Assembly: GCF_013363975.1 (NCBI RefSeq) | Contig: NZ_JABWGN010000013.1 | Location: forward strand, 51,636-115,635 | Direction of reading: 5' to 3' | Length of the DNA: 64,000 bases | Origin: Nonomuraea montanisoli | GTDB lineage: Bacteria; Actinomycetota; Actinomycetes; Streptosporangiales; Streptosporangiaceae | Shown here: positions 42,838 through 51,523 of the stretch, piece after piece | Layout: every line of letters begins with the position of its first letter | Position numbering within the stretch: position 1 is the stretch's first letter | The notes under the pieces: generated by a model | What the model was told of the DNA's origin: nothing | The model's input: the letters and a program-made list of their open reading frames with translations, nothing else | Database searches by the model: none | Program-made: the position numbers and the translations under genes

Positions 42838-43935
42838 CTACGGCAGGTCGGACGGGACCAGGCTGTAGACGACGAGATCCTCGCCGCGCAGCGCCCCGCG
42901 GGCGACGCCCTCGCGGACGAAGCCCGCCTTCTCGGCCACGCGCTGCGAGGCGGGGTTGGCGACGGCCGCCCGCAGGACGAGCCGCTGGAAGCGCCGCACC
43001 TGGAACAGCCACCGGGCGATGCCGAGCACCGCCTCCCCCGCGTACCCGTTGCCGCGCGCCCACGGCGCGGTCATGTAGCCGACCTCGGCCGAGCCGTCGC
43101 GCCAGTCGAGGTCCCGCAGGTCCACGTTCGCGGCGAACCGGCCGCCGTCCAGCTCGACGGCGGCCCAGGCGACGCCGTCGCCCCTGATCCGCATCTGCTC
43201 CCTCAGGGCGACGAAGGCCCGGGCGTCGGCCTCGGAGTACCCGCGGGGCACGCCGGTCATGGCCTGGGTGAGGGCGTCGGCGCCGGTGGCGGTCAGCCCG
43301 GGCACGTCCTCCTCCGACAGCGGGCGCAGCAGCAGGCGCTCGGTGCGCAGCTCGGCGGCGGGCAGGATCTCGGCGGGGGCGCGGCCGTCCCGGCGGAGCA
43401 GGCCGAAGACGACGAGGTCGTGCGGGCCGTCGTCCTCCAGGCTGGCCTCGCGCAGCACGCCCTCCCAGGTGAAGCCGGCCTTCTGGGCGACGCGCAGCGA
43501 GGCGAGGTTGTCGAGGTTGGCCGTGAGGTCCACGCGGCGCAGGTCGGTGGTCGCGAACACCCACTCGGTCAGCCCGCGTACGGCCTCGGTGGCGAAGCCG
43601 CGGTTGCGGTGCAGCGGGTGGACACCGTAGCCGACCTCGGTCGTGCCCGCACCCCAGGACGTCTTGAACAGGCCGATGGCGCCCACGATGCGCCCCTCGG
43701 CGTCGGCCATCGCGAGATGGACGCCCTGGCCGGAGTCGCGCAGCTCGTGCACGCCGGCCTCCAGCCAGCGGGGGACGCCGGCGACGTGCGTGGGCGCCCC
43801 GGGCGGCAGGAAGCGGGCGCCGGACTCCACGATCGACCTGACGCGCGGGGCGTCCGCCGGGCCGAAGGGGCGCAGCGTGAGCCGGGGTGTGACGACCTTC
43901 ACGTCGGCATCGAACACGACCGGCAGCGTACACAT
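42838..43935 (-). CDS. Tandem GNAT acetyltransferase (two domains)
   Basis: About 365 residues with two GNAT domains of the RimJ/RimL type in one chain. Domain 1: VTPRLTLRPFGPADAPRV ... GYGVHPLHRNRGFATEAVRGL; domain 2: LRTERLLLRPLSEEDVPGL ... GYMTAPWARGNGYAGEAVLG. Each has the RxxGxA acetyl-CoA loop. They may modify ribosomal proteins or small amines; substrate unknown. The start is uncertain: ATG 43935 gives a six-residue leader, while GTG 43917 or GTG 43902 fit the family better but lack a ribosome site. It is divergent from the DUF2795 gene by about 70 bp. Confidence 0.85.
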   Translation of the reverse strand: MCTLPVVFDADVKVVTPRLTLRPFGPADAPRVRSIVESGARFLPPGAPTHVAGVPRWLEAGVHELRDSGQGVHLAMADAEGRIVGAIGLFKTSWGAGTTEVGYGVHPLHRNRGFATEAVRGLTEWVFATTDLRRVDLTANLDNLASLRVAQKAGFTWEGVLREASLEDDGPHDLVVFGLLRRDGRAPAEILPAAELRTERLLLRPLSEEDVPGLTATGADALTQAMTGVPRGYSEADARAFVALREQMRIRGDGVAWAAVELDGGRFAANVDLRDLDWRDGSAEVGYMTAPWARGNGYAGEAVLGIARWLFQVRRFQRLVLRAAVANPASQRVAEKAGFVREGVARGALRGEDLVVYSLVPSDLP

Positions 43936-44004
43936 CCGCGATGTCGTTCGCGATGTTTGCCCATGAAAGCGGGGGTAGGGCGGCAAGGGAGAGGAGTGAG
44001 AACC

Positions 44005-44412
44005 ATGGATCGAGGGAGCGCCAAGCACACCCGTCGCGTCGACGAGCAGCAGAAGCACGAGACCGAGGGGATGGTACGCGGCGGCGGCCCGACCCACGCG
44101 GAGGAGTGGAAGGAGCCCGAACCCACGCCCGCCCCCGGCGAGGAGGACCACACCCGGTACCCGCCCGGACACGAGCCCGGCACTCCGGAGGGCATCAGCC
44201 AGCAAGGCGTGGAGGCCCGCAGCGACCTGGCCCGATGGCTCAGCGACAGCCGCTTCCCCTCCTCCAAGGACGAGCTGGTGCGGCACGCCGAGGACGCGAA
44301 CGCGCCCGACCACATCGTCGAGATGGTGCGCTCGCTGCCGGACCGCGGGTTCGACAACGTCGCCCAGGTGGCCGACGCGCTGGGACTCGGCAAGGAGAGG
44401 CGGAGGTGGTGA
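44005..44412 (+). CDS. DUF2795 protein
   Basis: A 135-residue protein. The first 60 residues are polar and disordered (rich in Glu, Pro, Gly, His). The C-terminal ~65 residues form the DUF2795 helical domain (SDLARWLSDSRFPSSKDELVRHAEDANAPDHIVEMV ... NVAQVADALG is the family pattern, shown here in parts). Function unknown; related to small stress-linked actinobacterial proteins. ATG 44005 is preceded by GGAGAGGAG. The baeRF-type gene follows after 3 nt, indicating one operon and a shared role. Confidence 0.8.
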   Translation: MDRGSAKHTRRVDEQQKHETEGMVRGGGPTHAEEWKEPEPTPAPGEEDHTRYPPGHEPGTPEGISQQGVEARSDLARWLSDSRFPSSKDELVRHAEDANAPDHIVEMVRSLPDRGFDNVAQVADALGLGKERRRW

Positions 44413-44415
44413 CCC

Positions 44416-45432
44416 GTGCGGCTCGACTTCATCCGGCCGCTGTACGAGCGCCGCGGGCCGTACGCGTCGGTCTACACGGGCGCGCTCACCGAGCGGGACC
44501 GTGAGTCCCGCTGGCACGCCGTACGCGACCGGCTCGACACCGTGGCGGACCCCGACACGGTCAAGGCCCTGGAGAGTCACGCGCGACGGCCGGGGACGGG
44601 AGAGGCGGTGTTCGCCACGCACGGCGACGTCGTCCTAGCCGAGCCGCTGGCCGAGCCGCCGCCGAGCGAGCTCGCGGTCTGGTCGCCGCTGCCGCGCGTG
44701 ACCCCGCTGCTCATGGCCAGGGGGGAGAACGTGCCGCACCTGCGGGTCATCGTGGACCACGCGGGCGCCGAGGTCACGGTCTTCGGCGGCGGCTCGCCGC
44801 GTACGGCGGTGGTGGAGGCGCAGGACTGGCCGCTGCAGAAGACCGCGCAGGGCGGGTGGTCGCAGCGACGGTACGAGAGCGCGGTGGAGGACACCTGGGA
44901 GAAGAACGCCGCGGCCGTGGCGAAGGAGGTGGACGAGCAGGTGCGCCGGATCGGCGCGGAGCTCGTCCTCGTGGCCGGCGACCCGAGGTCGCGGGCCATG
45001 CTCACCGACCACCTCGGCACGAAGACGTCGGACCGGGTCGTCATGGTCGAGCACGGCAGCCGCAAGGATCACGGGACGTTCGAGCGCGACGTGGAGGAGG
45101 CGCTCGACACGTGGCTGGAGGAGAGGCGCGCCGAGCTGCTCGACCGGCACCGCGAGGCGTCCGGGCCGGCCGGGCCGGCCCAGGTGTTCCATGCCCTGCG
45201 CGAGGGACGGGTGCACGCCGTGCTGTCGCCCGGCGAGCTGCCCCAGGAGGTGTGGATCGGCGAGGGAGGCACGCAGGTCTCCACCGACGCGGGCGAGCTG
45301 CGCCTCTGGGGCGTCGAGGAGCCGGTGCGCGAGCGCGCCGACTCGGCGCTGGCCAGGGCCGCGGCGATGACGGACGCGGAGCTCTGGTTCACCGACAAGG
45401 TGTCCGAGGTCGCGGCCGTCATCCGCTACTAG
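44416..45432 (+). CDS. baeRF-family (release factor-like) protein
   Basis: A 338-residue protein of the bacterial archaeo-eukaryotic release factor group (relatives of Rv2629 of M. tuberculosis and of Vms1/ANKZF1). The key loop is GGWSQRR (146-152), the place held by GGQ in eRF1; Gln150 is the expected catalytic residue. Such proteins are thought to cleave peptidyl-tRNA or rescue stalled ribosomes, often under hypoxia or in dormancy. The C-terminal half has the eRF1 domain 3-like part (VSTDAGELRLWG). GTG 44416 has GGAGG about 10 nt upstream. It is translated with the DUF2795 gene. Confidence 0.82.
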   Translation: MRLDFIRPLYERRGPYASVYTGALTERDRESRWHAVRDRLDTVADPDTVKALESHARRPGTGEAVFATHGDVVLAEPLAEPPPSELAVWSPLPRVTPLLMARGENVPHLRVIVDHAGAEVTVFGGGSPRTAVVEAQDWPLQKTAQGGWSQRRYESAVEDTWEKNAAAVAKEVDEQVRRIGAELVLVAGDPRSRAMLTDHLGTKTSDRVVMVEHGSRKDHGTFERDVEEALDTWLEERRAELLDRHREASGPAGPAQVFHALREGRVHAVLSPGELPQEVWIGEGGTQVSTDAGELRLWGVEEPVRERADSALARAAAMTDAELWFTDKVSEVAAVIRY

Positions 45433-45450
45433 TCATGAGACGGCTACCAG

Positions 45451-46041
45451 TCATGAGACGGCGACCAGGACCTCCAGCGTCCTGGGGCCGTGGACGCCCT
45501 CCACGCGGTTGAGCTCGATGTCGCTCGTCGCGGAGGGCCCGCTGATCCAGGTGAGCGGGCGGATCGGATCGAGCCGGGAGACCGCTTCGGGCACCCCGGC
45601 CACGATCTGGTCCGCCCGCACCACGCACAGGTGGTAGTCGGGGACCAGCGTCTGCGCCCTGCTGCCCTGGCCGGGCCCCGTGTCGAGGACGATCGTGCCG
45701 GTCTCGGCGATCGCGACGGCGCATCCGGTGATGACGCCGTCCGCCGTGTACGGGTCGGCCGGGCCCGCGTCCGAGGCGTCCGGGGGCGTCCACTCGGCGG
45801 GGAGCCCGTCGGGGACGACCATGCGCCGCCCCGCGACGATCCCGGCGATCCGGGCCGGGACCTCGGCCTCCGGGACGACGTGGACGATCGCCCGGTAGTC
45901 GCCGACCCGCTCGGTGAACAGCCCCACCAGGTCGTCCACCCGGGCCGTCGCGCGGTAGCGCCGGGGGATCTCCACCTCCGGGGCGCCGTCCACGGCCCGG
46001 CTGATCCGGGCGAGGATGTCCTCGCGCGCGCTCCTGCTCAT
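45451..46041 (-). CDS. lutC: LutC-type L-lactate utilisation protein (LUD domain)
   Basis: A 196-residue LUD-domain protein, third gene of lutABC. Features: ADGVITGCAVAIAETGTIVLDTGPGQGS, the conserved LUD core (AETGTI is the key word), shown here in two overlapping parts. LutABC oxidises L-lactate to pyruvate using iron-sulfur clusters instead of an FMN enzyme. The ATG overlaps the lutB stop (ATGA). It converges with the baeRF gene over an 18-bp gap, with a short direct repeat TCATGAGACGGC in between. Confidence 0.92.
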   Translation of the reverse strand: MSRSAREDILARISRAVDGAPEVEIPRRYRATARVDDLVGLFTERVGDYRAIVHVVPEAEVPARIAGIVAGRRMVVPDGLPAEWTPPDASDAGPADPYTADGVITGCAVAIAETGTIVLDTGPGQGSRAQTLVPDYHLCVVRADQIVAGVPEAVSRLDPIRPLTWISGPSATSDIELNRVEGVHGPRTLEVLVAVS

Positions 46042-47423
46042 CCTTCTCGCTCCCACCAGTCTCTGAAGGATTCCTCCGGGATGTCGGGCAGGTCCCGGGT
46101 GTCGGTCCAGGCCGACAGGGGGCCCGGCAGCCGCCTGGGCACCAGCCCGCGCAGCCGGGTGGCCGCCCGCTGCGCCGCCGCCAGCCGGGCCTGGTCGTTG
46201 AGCACCCAGCCGGCCACGCGCATGCCGGCCCGCTCGGCGGCGCCGTGGGGGGCCTTGGCGCGCAGGTCCACGAGCACCTCGGGAATGTCGATGGCGACCG
46301 GGCACACCTCGTAGCAGGCGCCGCACAGGCTGGAGGCGTACGGCAGCGACGCGTCGAGCTCCGAGCCCATGCCGCGGAGCTGCGGGGTGAGGATGGCGCC
46401 GATGGGGCCGGGATAGACCGAGCCGTACGCGTGGCCGCCCGCCCGCTCGTAGACGGGGCAGACGTTGAGGCAGGCCGAGCAGCGGATGCAGCGCAGGGCC
46501 TGGCGGCCGACCTCGTCGGCCAGGACGTCCGTGCGGCCGTTGTCGAGGAGCACGAGGTGGAAGTCCTGTCCCTCGGCGGAGCCGGTCCACGTGCTCGTGT
46601 ACGGGTTCATGCGCTCGCCGGTGGAGCTGCGCGGCAGGAGCTGGAGGAACACCTCCAGGTCGCGCCAGGTGGGCAGCACCTTCTCGATGCCGACCACGCT
46701 GATCAGCGTCTCGGGCAGGGTCAGGCACATGCGGCCGTTGCCCTCGGACTCCAGCACGACGAGGGTGCCGGTCTCGGCGATCATGAAGTTGGCGCCCGAG
46801 ACGGCGACCCTGCTGCGCAGGAACCGTTCGCGCAGGTGCACGCGGGCGGCCTCGGCCAGGGCGGCGGGCTCGTCGGTCAGGCCGGGCGGCGCGTCCTCCA
46901 TCCGGTCGAGGAAGATCTCGCGGATCTCGGCGCGGTTGCGGTGGATGGCGGGCACCAGGATGTGGCTGGGGAAGTCGTCGCCGAGCTGGACGATGAGCTC
47001 GGCCAGGTCGGTCTCGTACGCGGTGATCCCCTCGGCGGCCAGCGCCTCGTTGAGCCCGATCTCCTGGGTGGCCATCGACTTGACCTTGACGACCTCGCGC
47101 TCGCCGGTGGCCTTGACCAGGCCGGCGACGATGCGGTTGGCCTCGGCGGCGTCCCTGGCCCAGTGGACGTGGCCGCCGGCCGCGGTGACGGCCTCCTCCA
47201 GTTGCAGGAGGTAGCGGTCGAGGTGGCGCAGGGTCTCGTCCTTGATCGCCTTGCCGGCCGCGCGCAGCTCCTGCCAGTCGGGCAGCTCGCCGACGACGCT
47301 CGCGCGCTTGCCGCGGATGGTGTGCGTGGCCTTGCGGAGGTTGTAGCGGAGCTGCGAGTTCTGCACGGCCTGCGCGGAGTTCTTCGGGAAATTTCCGGGC
47401 ATGCCGATGAAGGTGGCGCTCAT
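46038..47423 (-). CDS. lutB: LutB-type iron-sulfur L-lactate oxidation protein
   Basis: A 461-residue protein. The N-terminal ~330 residues form the LUD domain (AETGTLVVLESEGNGRM; DRYLLQLEEAV). The C-terminal ferredoxin-like part binds two 4Fe-4S clusters via CIRCSACLNVCPVYER and CGACYEVCPVAIDIPE. It is the core electron-transfer subunit of the LutABC lactate dehydrogenase. ATG 47423 overlaps the lutA stop (ATGA), so all three subunits are translationally coupled. Confidence 0.95.
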   Translation of the reverse strand: MSATFIGMPGNFPKNSAQAVQNSQLRYNLRKATHTIRGKRASVVGELPDWQELRAAGKAIKDETLRHLDRYLLQLEEAVTAAGGHVHWARDAAEANRIVAGLVKATGEREVVKVKSMATQEIGLNEALAAEGITAYETDLAELIVQLGDDFPSHILVPAIHRNRAEIREIFLDRMEDAPPGLTDEPAALAEAARVHLRERFLRSRVAVSGANFMIAETGTLVVLESEGNGRMCLTLPETLISVVGIEKVLPTWRDLEVFLQLLPRSSTGERMNPYTSTWTGSAEGQDFHLVLLDNGRTDVLADEVGRQALRCIRCSACLNVCPVYERAGGHAYGSVYPGPIGAILTPQLRGMGSELDASLPYASSLCGACYEVCPVAIDIPEVLVDLRAKAPHGAAERAGMRVAGWVLNDQARLAAAQRAATRLRGLVPRRLPGPLSAWTDTRDLPDIPEESFRDWWEREG

Positions 47424-48157
47424 GATGCTTTGACCTCTTCGGTGGAGGCGAGGATCTCGGCCAGGTGCATGACCCGGACACCGGTCCGCTGGCGGCCCAG
47501 CATGCCGCCGATGTGCATGAGACAGGAGTTGTCGGCCGCGCAGAGCACCTCGGCGCCCGTGTCGAGGACGCCGCGCACCTTGTCGGCGCCCATCGCCGAG
47601 GAGACGGCCGGGTTCTTGACCGCGAACGTGCCGCCGAACCCGCAGCACTCCTCGGCCCCGGGCAACGGGACCAGGTCGAGGCCCCGGACGTTGCGCAGCA
47701 GCCGGGCCGGGCGGTCGCCGAGGCGCAGGCCGCGCAGCGAGTGACACGTCGGGTGGTAGGTCACCCGGTGCGGGAAGTACGCGCCGACGTCCTCGACCTT
47801 CAGCACGTCGACCAGGAACTCGCTCAGCTCGTACACCTTGGGCGCGACCGCGGCGACGGCCGCCGCGCCCCTGCTGCCCGGCCGCACGAGCTTGGGGTAC
47901 TGCTCGCGCACCATCGCGGCGCAGGAGCCGGACGGCGCGACGACGGCGTCGTACCCGGCGAACACCTCGGTGAAGTGGCGGGCCAGGCGCACGCCCTCCT
48001 CGCGGTAGCCCGTGTTGACGTGCATCTGGCCGCAGCACGTCTGGGCGGCGGGGAAGTCGACCTCGCAGCCCAGCCGACGCAGGAGTGACACGACGGCCTT
48101 GCCGGTGCCGGGGAAGAGCGTGTCGTTCACGCACGTGATGAACAGGGCGACTCGCAC
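47420..48157 (-). CDS. lutA: LutA-type L-lactate utilisation protein
   Basis: A 245-residue protein with two cysteine-rich CCG domains: FITCVNDTLFPGTGKAVV ... AAQTCCGQMHVNTGY, and THPTCH-like YHPTCHSLRGLR ... EECCGFGGTFAVK. Such domains occur in heterodisulfide reductase and glycolate oxidase and hold an iron-sulfur cluster. First gene of the lactate operon. GTG 48157 has GGAAGGAGAG upstream. The promoter and regulator sites lie in the 63-bp gap to the divergent FadR-type gene. Confidence 0.95.
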   Translation of the reverse strand: MRVALFITCVNDTLFPGTGKAVVSLLRRLGCEVDFPAAQTCCGQMHVNTGYREEGVRLARHFTEVFAGYDAVVAPSGSCAAMVREQYPKLVRPGSRGAAAVAAVAPKVYELSEFLVDVLKVEDVGAYFPHRVTYHPTCHSLRGLRLGDRPARLLRNVRGLDLVPLPGAEECCGFGGTFAVKNPAVSSAMGADKVRGVLDTGAEVLCAADNSCLMHIGGMLGRQRTGVRVMHLAEILASTEEVKAS

Positions 48158-48173
48158 CGCTCTCCTTCCGAGG

Positions 48174-48188
48174 TATGGTCAGACCACA
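48174..48188. promoter_or_regulatory. LutR operator site 1
   Basis: TATGGTC-A-GACCACA, an inverted repeat matching the TGGTCnGACCA core bound by FadR-subfamily GntR regulators. It lies 17 bp upstream of the lutA start. Confidence 0.8.
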
Positions 48189-48189
48189 G

Positions 48190-48204
48190 TATGGTCAGAC
48201 CATA
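48190..48204. promoter_or_regulatory. LutR operator site 2
   Basis: TATGGTC-A-GACCATA, a perfect 15-bp palindrome 16 bp from site 1, just upstream of the regulator's ribosome site. The pair should give co-ordinate control of lutABC and autoregulation. Confidence 0.88.
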
Positions 48205-48220
48205 GCAGCAGGGGGAACCG

Positions 48221-48922
48221 TTGACCGGCACCGGCTGGCAGCCCGTCAGGAAGACCCGCACGTTCGAGGACGTCCTCGCGCAGGTCGAGCGCCGCATCGC
48301 CGAGGACGGCCTGACGGCGGGCGACCGGCTGCCCGCCGAGCGGCAGCTCGCCGAGCAGCTCGGCGTGAGCCGGTCCTCGGTGCGCGAGGCGATGCGCGTG
48401 CTGGAGACGCTCGGCGTGGTGTCCTCGCAGGTGGGCCGGGGCCCGGACGCGGGGGCCGTGCTCGTCTCCAAGCCCGACGCGGCGCTGACCGACCTGCTGC
48501 GGCTGCATCTCGGCCTGGCCTCGCTGGAGCCGCGCGAGGTGATCGACACGCGCCTGATGATCGAGCGCTGGACCGCGGCGCGGGCGGCGCTGACCCGGCC
48601 GGACGTCTCGGTGCTGGCCGAGGCGATCGCTGGGATGGACCGGGCGGCCTCGCCGGAGGAGTTCGTGGAGCACGACACGGCCTTCCACTGCGCGCTGGCC
48701 GAGGCGTCCGGCAACCGGCTGATCGCCGCGTTCATGCGCTCGCTGCGCGACTCGTTGCGCAGGTACGCGGTGGAGGCGGTCGTGCGGCTGGGCGACACCT
48801 CGGGGCTCCAGACCGACCACCGCCGCATCCTGCGGGCCGTGCTGGAGGGCGACCCCGACGAGGCCACCGAGGCGGTGACCGCCCACCTGGCGCGCGCCTA
48901 CCCCGACCTCTGCGGCGAGTGA
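48221..48922 (+). CDS. FadR-subfamily GntR regulator of lactate utilisation (LutR/LldR-type)
   Basis: A 233-residue regulator. The N-terminal winged helix reads GDRLPAERQLAEQLGVSRSSVREAMRVLETLGVVSSQVGRG (GntR signature, shown as the family pattern). The C-terminal FCD helical domain contains the metal/carboxylate ligand residues of HDTAFHCALAEASGN and the TDHRRIL motif. Ligand is probably L-lactate: it is divergent from lutABC with two TATGGTCAGACCATA-type sites between. TTG 48221 is the start, supported by GGGGGAA 4-5 nt upstream. Confidence 0.93.
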   Translation: MTGTGWQPVRKTRTFEDVLAQVERRIAEDGLTAGDRLPAERQLAEQLGVSRSSVREAMRVLETLGVVSSQVGRGPDAGAVLVSKPDAALTDLLRLHLGLASLEPREVIDTRLMIERWTAARAALTRPDVSVLAEAIAGMDRAASPEEFVEHDTAFHCALAEASGNRLIAAFMRSLRDSLRRYAVEAVVRLGDTSGLQTDHRRILRAVLEGDPDEATEAVTAHLARAYPDLCGE

Positions 48923-48941
48923 CGGATCACCTCCGCGGGAC

Positions 48942-50393
48942 CTACTCCTTCACGTCGGCCTGCCGGCAGGTCGCGCCCGAGCAGGAGACCATCGCCTGGA
49001 GCCGGTCCTGCAGGTTGCGCACCAGTTGCGGATCCGCGCCGGCGGCCAGGTTGGTGAGCTGGTAGGGGTCCTTGGTGAGGTCGTAGAGCTGGGTCTCCCC
49101 CGTCGCGTACTTGACGTAGGTGTAGCCCTCGGTGCGCAGCGCCTGGTAGTTGGGCACGGGCGTCTGGGCGGCCGAGGACTTGTCGGCGGGCCGGGAGAAC
49201 TCGACCAGCGCGTTCTTGCGCCACGGCGTGGGATGCTGCCCGCGCAGCAGCGGCATCAGCGAGCGCCCCTCGGCGAGGGACGGCAGCGTGGTCCCGCCCA
49301 GCTCGGCGAAGGTGGGCGCGAGGTCCACGGTCTGCGCCATCTCGTGGATCACCGAACCCGCCGGCACGCCCGGCCCCCGCACCACGAGCGGCACCCGGAT
49401 CGCCTCCTCGAACGGCGTGGTCTTGCCCTGCTTGAGGCGATGGGTGCCGAGATGGAAGCCGTTGTCGCTGGTGAAGATGATGTAGGTGTTGTCCAGCTTG
49501 CCCGCGGCGCGCAGCGACTCGACGACCGAGCCGACGAGGTCGTCCACGCCCAGCATGGCGCGCATGCGCGCCTGGTAGCGCTCGTCGATCCGGTCGATGA
49601 CGTGCTCGGACAGCCTCGGGCGCTCCCGCAGCCAGGCGGGCTCGCGGCTGACGTCCGGCTGGTCGAACGAGGGCGTGCGCGGCGCCTGGGCGCCGATGAA
49701 CGCGTCGGCGTGCCGGACGGCCGGGTTGTCCGGGTTGTGCGGCCCGACCGGCGCGAGGTAGAGGAAGAACGGCTGGTCGGAGGCGGTGAAGAAGGCGCCG
49801 GCCTTGCGGGCGAGCACGTCGGACAGGTAGTCGTCCTCGGCCCAGCCGTAGTCGACCGTGGTGCCGTTCTCGTTGAGGCGGTAGCCGTACTCCTCGTAGA
49901 GGCGGCGGACGGGCACGTCCCACTCGTTCCAGCCGGGCGGCACGAACGTCTCCTCGGCGCTGCGGCCGGGATAGTGGTTGAGGTACTTGCCCATGAGCCC
50001 GGTGCGGTATCCGGCCTGCTGCATCCACAGGCCGAGATCGGAACGTTCCAAACCACTGGTGTGGAACTTGTCGAAACCGCCCTCGGGCGGGGTGTTGGTC
50101 CACACGCCGTGGCTGTGCACGTACTGCGAGCGCAGGATCGACGAGCGCGACGGGCAGCACCAGGAGTTGGTCACGAAGTACCGGTCGAAGGACGCGCCCT
50201 GGCGCACCACCTCGCGGGTGATGTTGGGGAAGTACGGCAAAGTGCCCGATTCCAGGTCGTCGGCGAGCACCATGACAATGTTCGGCTTGGCCGCCGGGCC
50301 CTGGGCGCAGGCCGTGCGGGGAAGGACCGCGGGAACGGCCCCGGCGACGAGAACGACCAGGGCAGAGGCTATGTGGCGCAAACCCTTGAGCAC
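48942..50393 (-). CDS. Exported formylglycine-dependent sulfatase
   Basis: A 483-residue type I sulfatase. A signal peptide is clear (LRHIASALVVLVAGAVPAVLP ending near TACAQ). The metal Asp pair is in VMVLADDLES; the FGly precursor Cys79 lies in C-x-P-S-R (CCPSRSS, 79-83); GKYLNHY and TSDNGFHLGTHRLKQGKTTP complete the active site. It should hydrolyse a sulfate ester outside the cell, after FGE converts Cys79. The FGE gene is not in the window. GTG 50393 has GGGGAGG upstream. C-terminal SCSGATC may form a disulfide. Confidence 0.92.
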   Translation of the reverse strand: MLKGLRHIASALVVLVAGAVPAVLPRTACAQGPAAKPNIVMVLADDLESGTLPYFPNITREVVRQGASFDRYFVTNSWCCPSRSSILRSQYVHSHGVWTNTPPEGGFDKFHTSGLERSDLGLWMQQAGYRTGLMGKYLNHYPGRSAEETFVPPGWNEWDVPVRRLYEEYGYRLNENGTTVDYGWAEDDYLSDVLARKAGAFFTASDQPFFLYLAPVGPHNPDNPAVRHADAFIGAQAPRTPSFDQPDVSREPAWLRERPRLSEHVIDRIDERYQARMRAMLGVDDLVGSVVESLRAAGKLDNTYIIFTSDNGFHLGTHRLKQGKTTPFEEAIRVPLVVRGPGVPAGSVIHEMAQTVDLAPTFAELGGTTLPSLAEGRSLMPLLRGQHPTPWRKNALVEFSRPADKSSAAQTPVPNYQALRTEGYTYVKYATGETQLYDLTKDPYQLTNLAAGADPQLVRNLQDRLQAMVSCSGATCRQADVKE

Positions 50394-50421
50394 AGCTCGA
50401 ACCTCCCCGGAAGATCATGCA

Positions 50422-50452
50422 TTGACACGCGAGGCCGTCGTTGCCGTAATAG
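50422..50452 (+). promoter_or_regulatory. Promoter of LLM oxidoreductase gene
   Basis: TTGACA (50422-50427) and TAATAG (50447-50452) are separated by 19 bp, 20 bp before the ATG. A GGAGG site lies between. The spacer is 1-2 bp longer than the optimum. Confidence 0.4.
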
Positions 50453-50472
50453 AACTAAATTCTGGAGGTGTC

Positions 50473-51474
50473 ATGAGACTCGGCCTCAACCTCGGCTACT
50501 GGCAGCGCCACCCCAATGACGCGACCGACCTCGTGCTGGCCGCCGAACGGCTCGGCTACGACTCGGTGTGGACCGCCGAGGCGTACGGCAGCGACGCCTT
50601 CACGCCGCTCGCGTGGTACGGGGCCCGCACGTCCCGCATCAAGCTTGGCACGTCCGTAGCCCAGCTCTCCGCCCGCCCCCCGGTCACCACCGCGATGACC
50701 GCCATGACGCTCGACCACCTCACGGGCGGCCGGCTGCTGCTCGGCGTCGGCGCCTCGGGGCCGCAGGTCGTCGAGGGCTGGTACGGACAGCCGTTCGCCC
50801 GGCCGCTGGCGCGCACGCGCGAGTACGTGGAGATCATGCGCAGGGTGTGGCGGCGCGAGGAGCCGGTGACCTCGGACGGCCCGCACTACCCGCTGCCCCT
50901 GCCGGGCGGGCTCGGCAAGCCGCTCAGGCTCATCACCCATCCGCTGCGCCCCGACATCCCCGTCTACCTCGGCGCCGAGGGCCCGAAGAACGTCGCCCTG
51001 GCGACGGAGGTCGCGCAGGGCTGGCTGCCGCTGTTCACGTTCCCCTCCAAGATCGAGGAGATGTACGGCGACGCGCTCGCGGCCCGCGGCCCGGACTTCG
51101 ACATCGCCGCCATGGTCATGGTGGTCATCTCCGACGACGTGCGGGCCGCGCTCGACGGCGTGAAGCTGATGCTCACGCTCTACATCGGCGGCATGGGCGC
51201 GCGGCACCGCAACTTCCACGCCGACATCATGGGCCGGATGGGCTACGCCGAGGCGGCCGAGCGGATCCAGGCGCTGTACCTCGCGGGGCGGAAGGGCGAG
51301 GCGTTCCAGGCGATACCGGACGAGCTGGCCGACGGCATCGCGCTCGTGGGCCCGCCGGAGCGCATCAAGGAGCGCCTCGAACTCTGGCGCGCCTCCCCCG
51401 TGACGTCGCTGCTCGTCATGGGGCCGCGCGACGAGGAGCAACTGGCCGTGATCCGCGACCTGGTGCTGGGCTGA
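50473..51474 (+). CDS. F420-dependent LLM-class oxidoreductase
   Basis: A 333-residue TIM-barrel flavin/F420 oxidoreductase (LLM class F420-dependent family). Family motifs: LNLGYWQRHPNDATDLVLAAE, YDSVWTAEAYGSDAFTPLAWYG, LLLGVGASGPQVVEGWYG and the insertion-region KPLRLITHPLRPDIPVYLGAEG (shown in parts). Substrate unknown; such enzymes reduce activated double bonds or oxidise alcohols. ATG 50473 follows GGAGG by 4 nt. It is divergent from the sulfatase gene; no functional link is evident. Confidence 0.88.
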   Translation: MRLGLNLGYWQRHPNDATDLVLAAERLGYDSVWTAEAYGSDAFTPLAWYGARTSRIKLGTSVAQLSARPPVTTAMTAMTLDHLTGGRLLLGVGASGPQVVEGWYGQPFARPLARTREYVEIMRRVWRREEPVTSDGPHYPLPLPGGLGKPLRLITHPLRPDIPVYLGAEGPKNVALATEVAQGWLPLFTFPSKIEEMYGDALAARGPDFDIAAMVMVVISDDVRAALDGVKLMLTLYIGGMGARHRNFHADIMGRMGYAEAAERIQALYLAGRKGEAFQAIPDELADGIALVGPPERIKERLELWRASPVTSLLVMGPRDEEQLAVIRDLVLG

Positions 51475-51523
51475 CCCACGCCCGCGCGCCCCGCCGCGAT
51501 CCTGCCCACGCCCGCGCGGCCGG

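Noticed and set aside
41575-44412. A plus-strand open frame of 945 codons across cobL and the tandem GNAT gene
   Set aside because: It is antisense to cobL and GNAT; only its last 136 codons are the real DUF2795 gene, with a good start at 44005.
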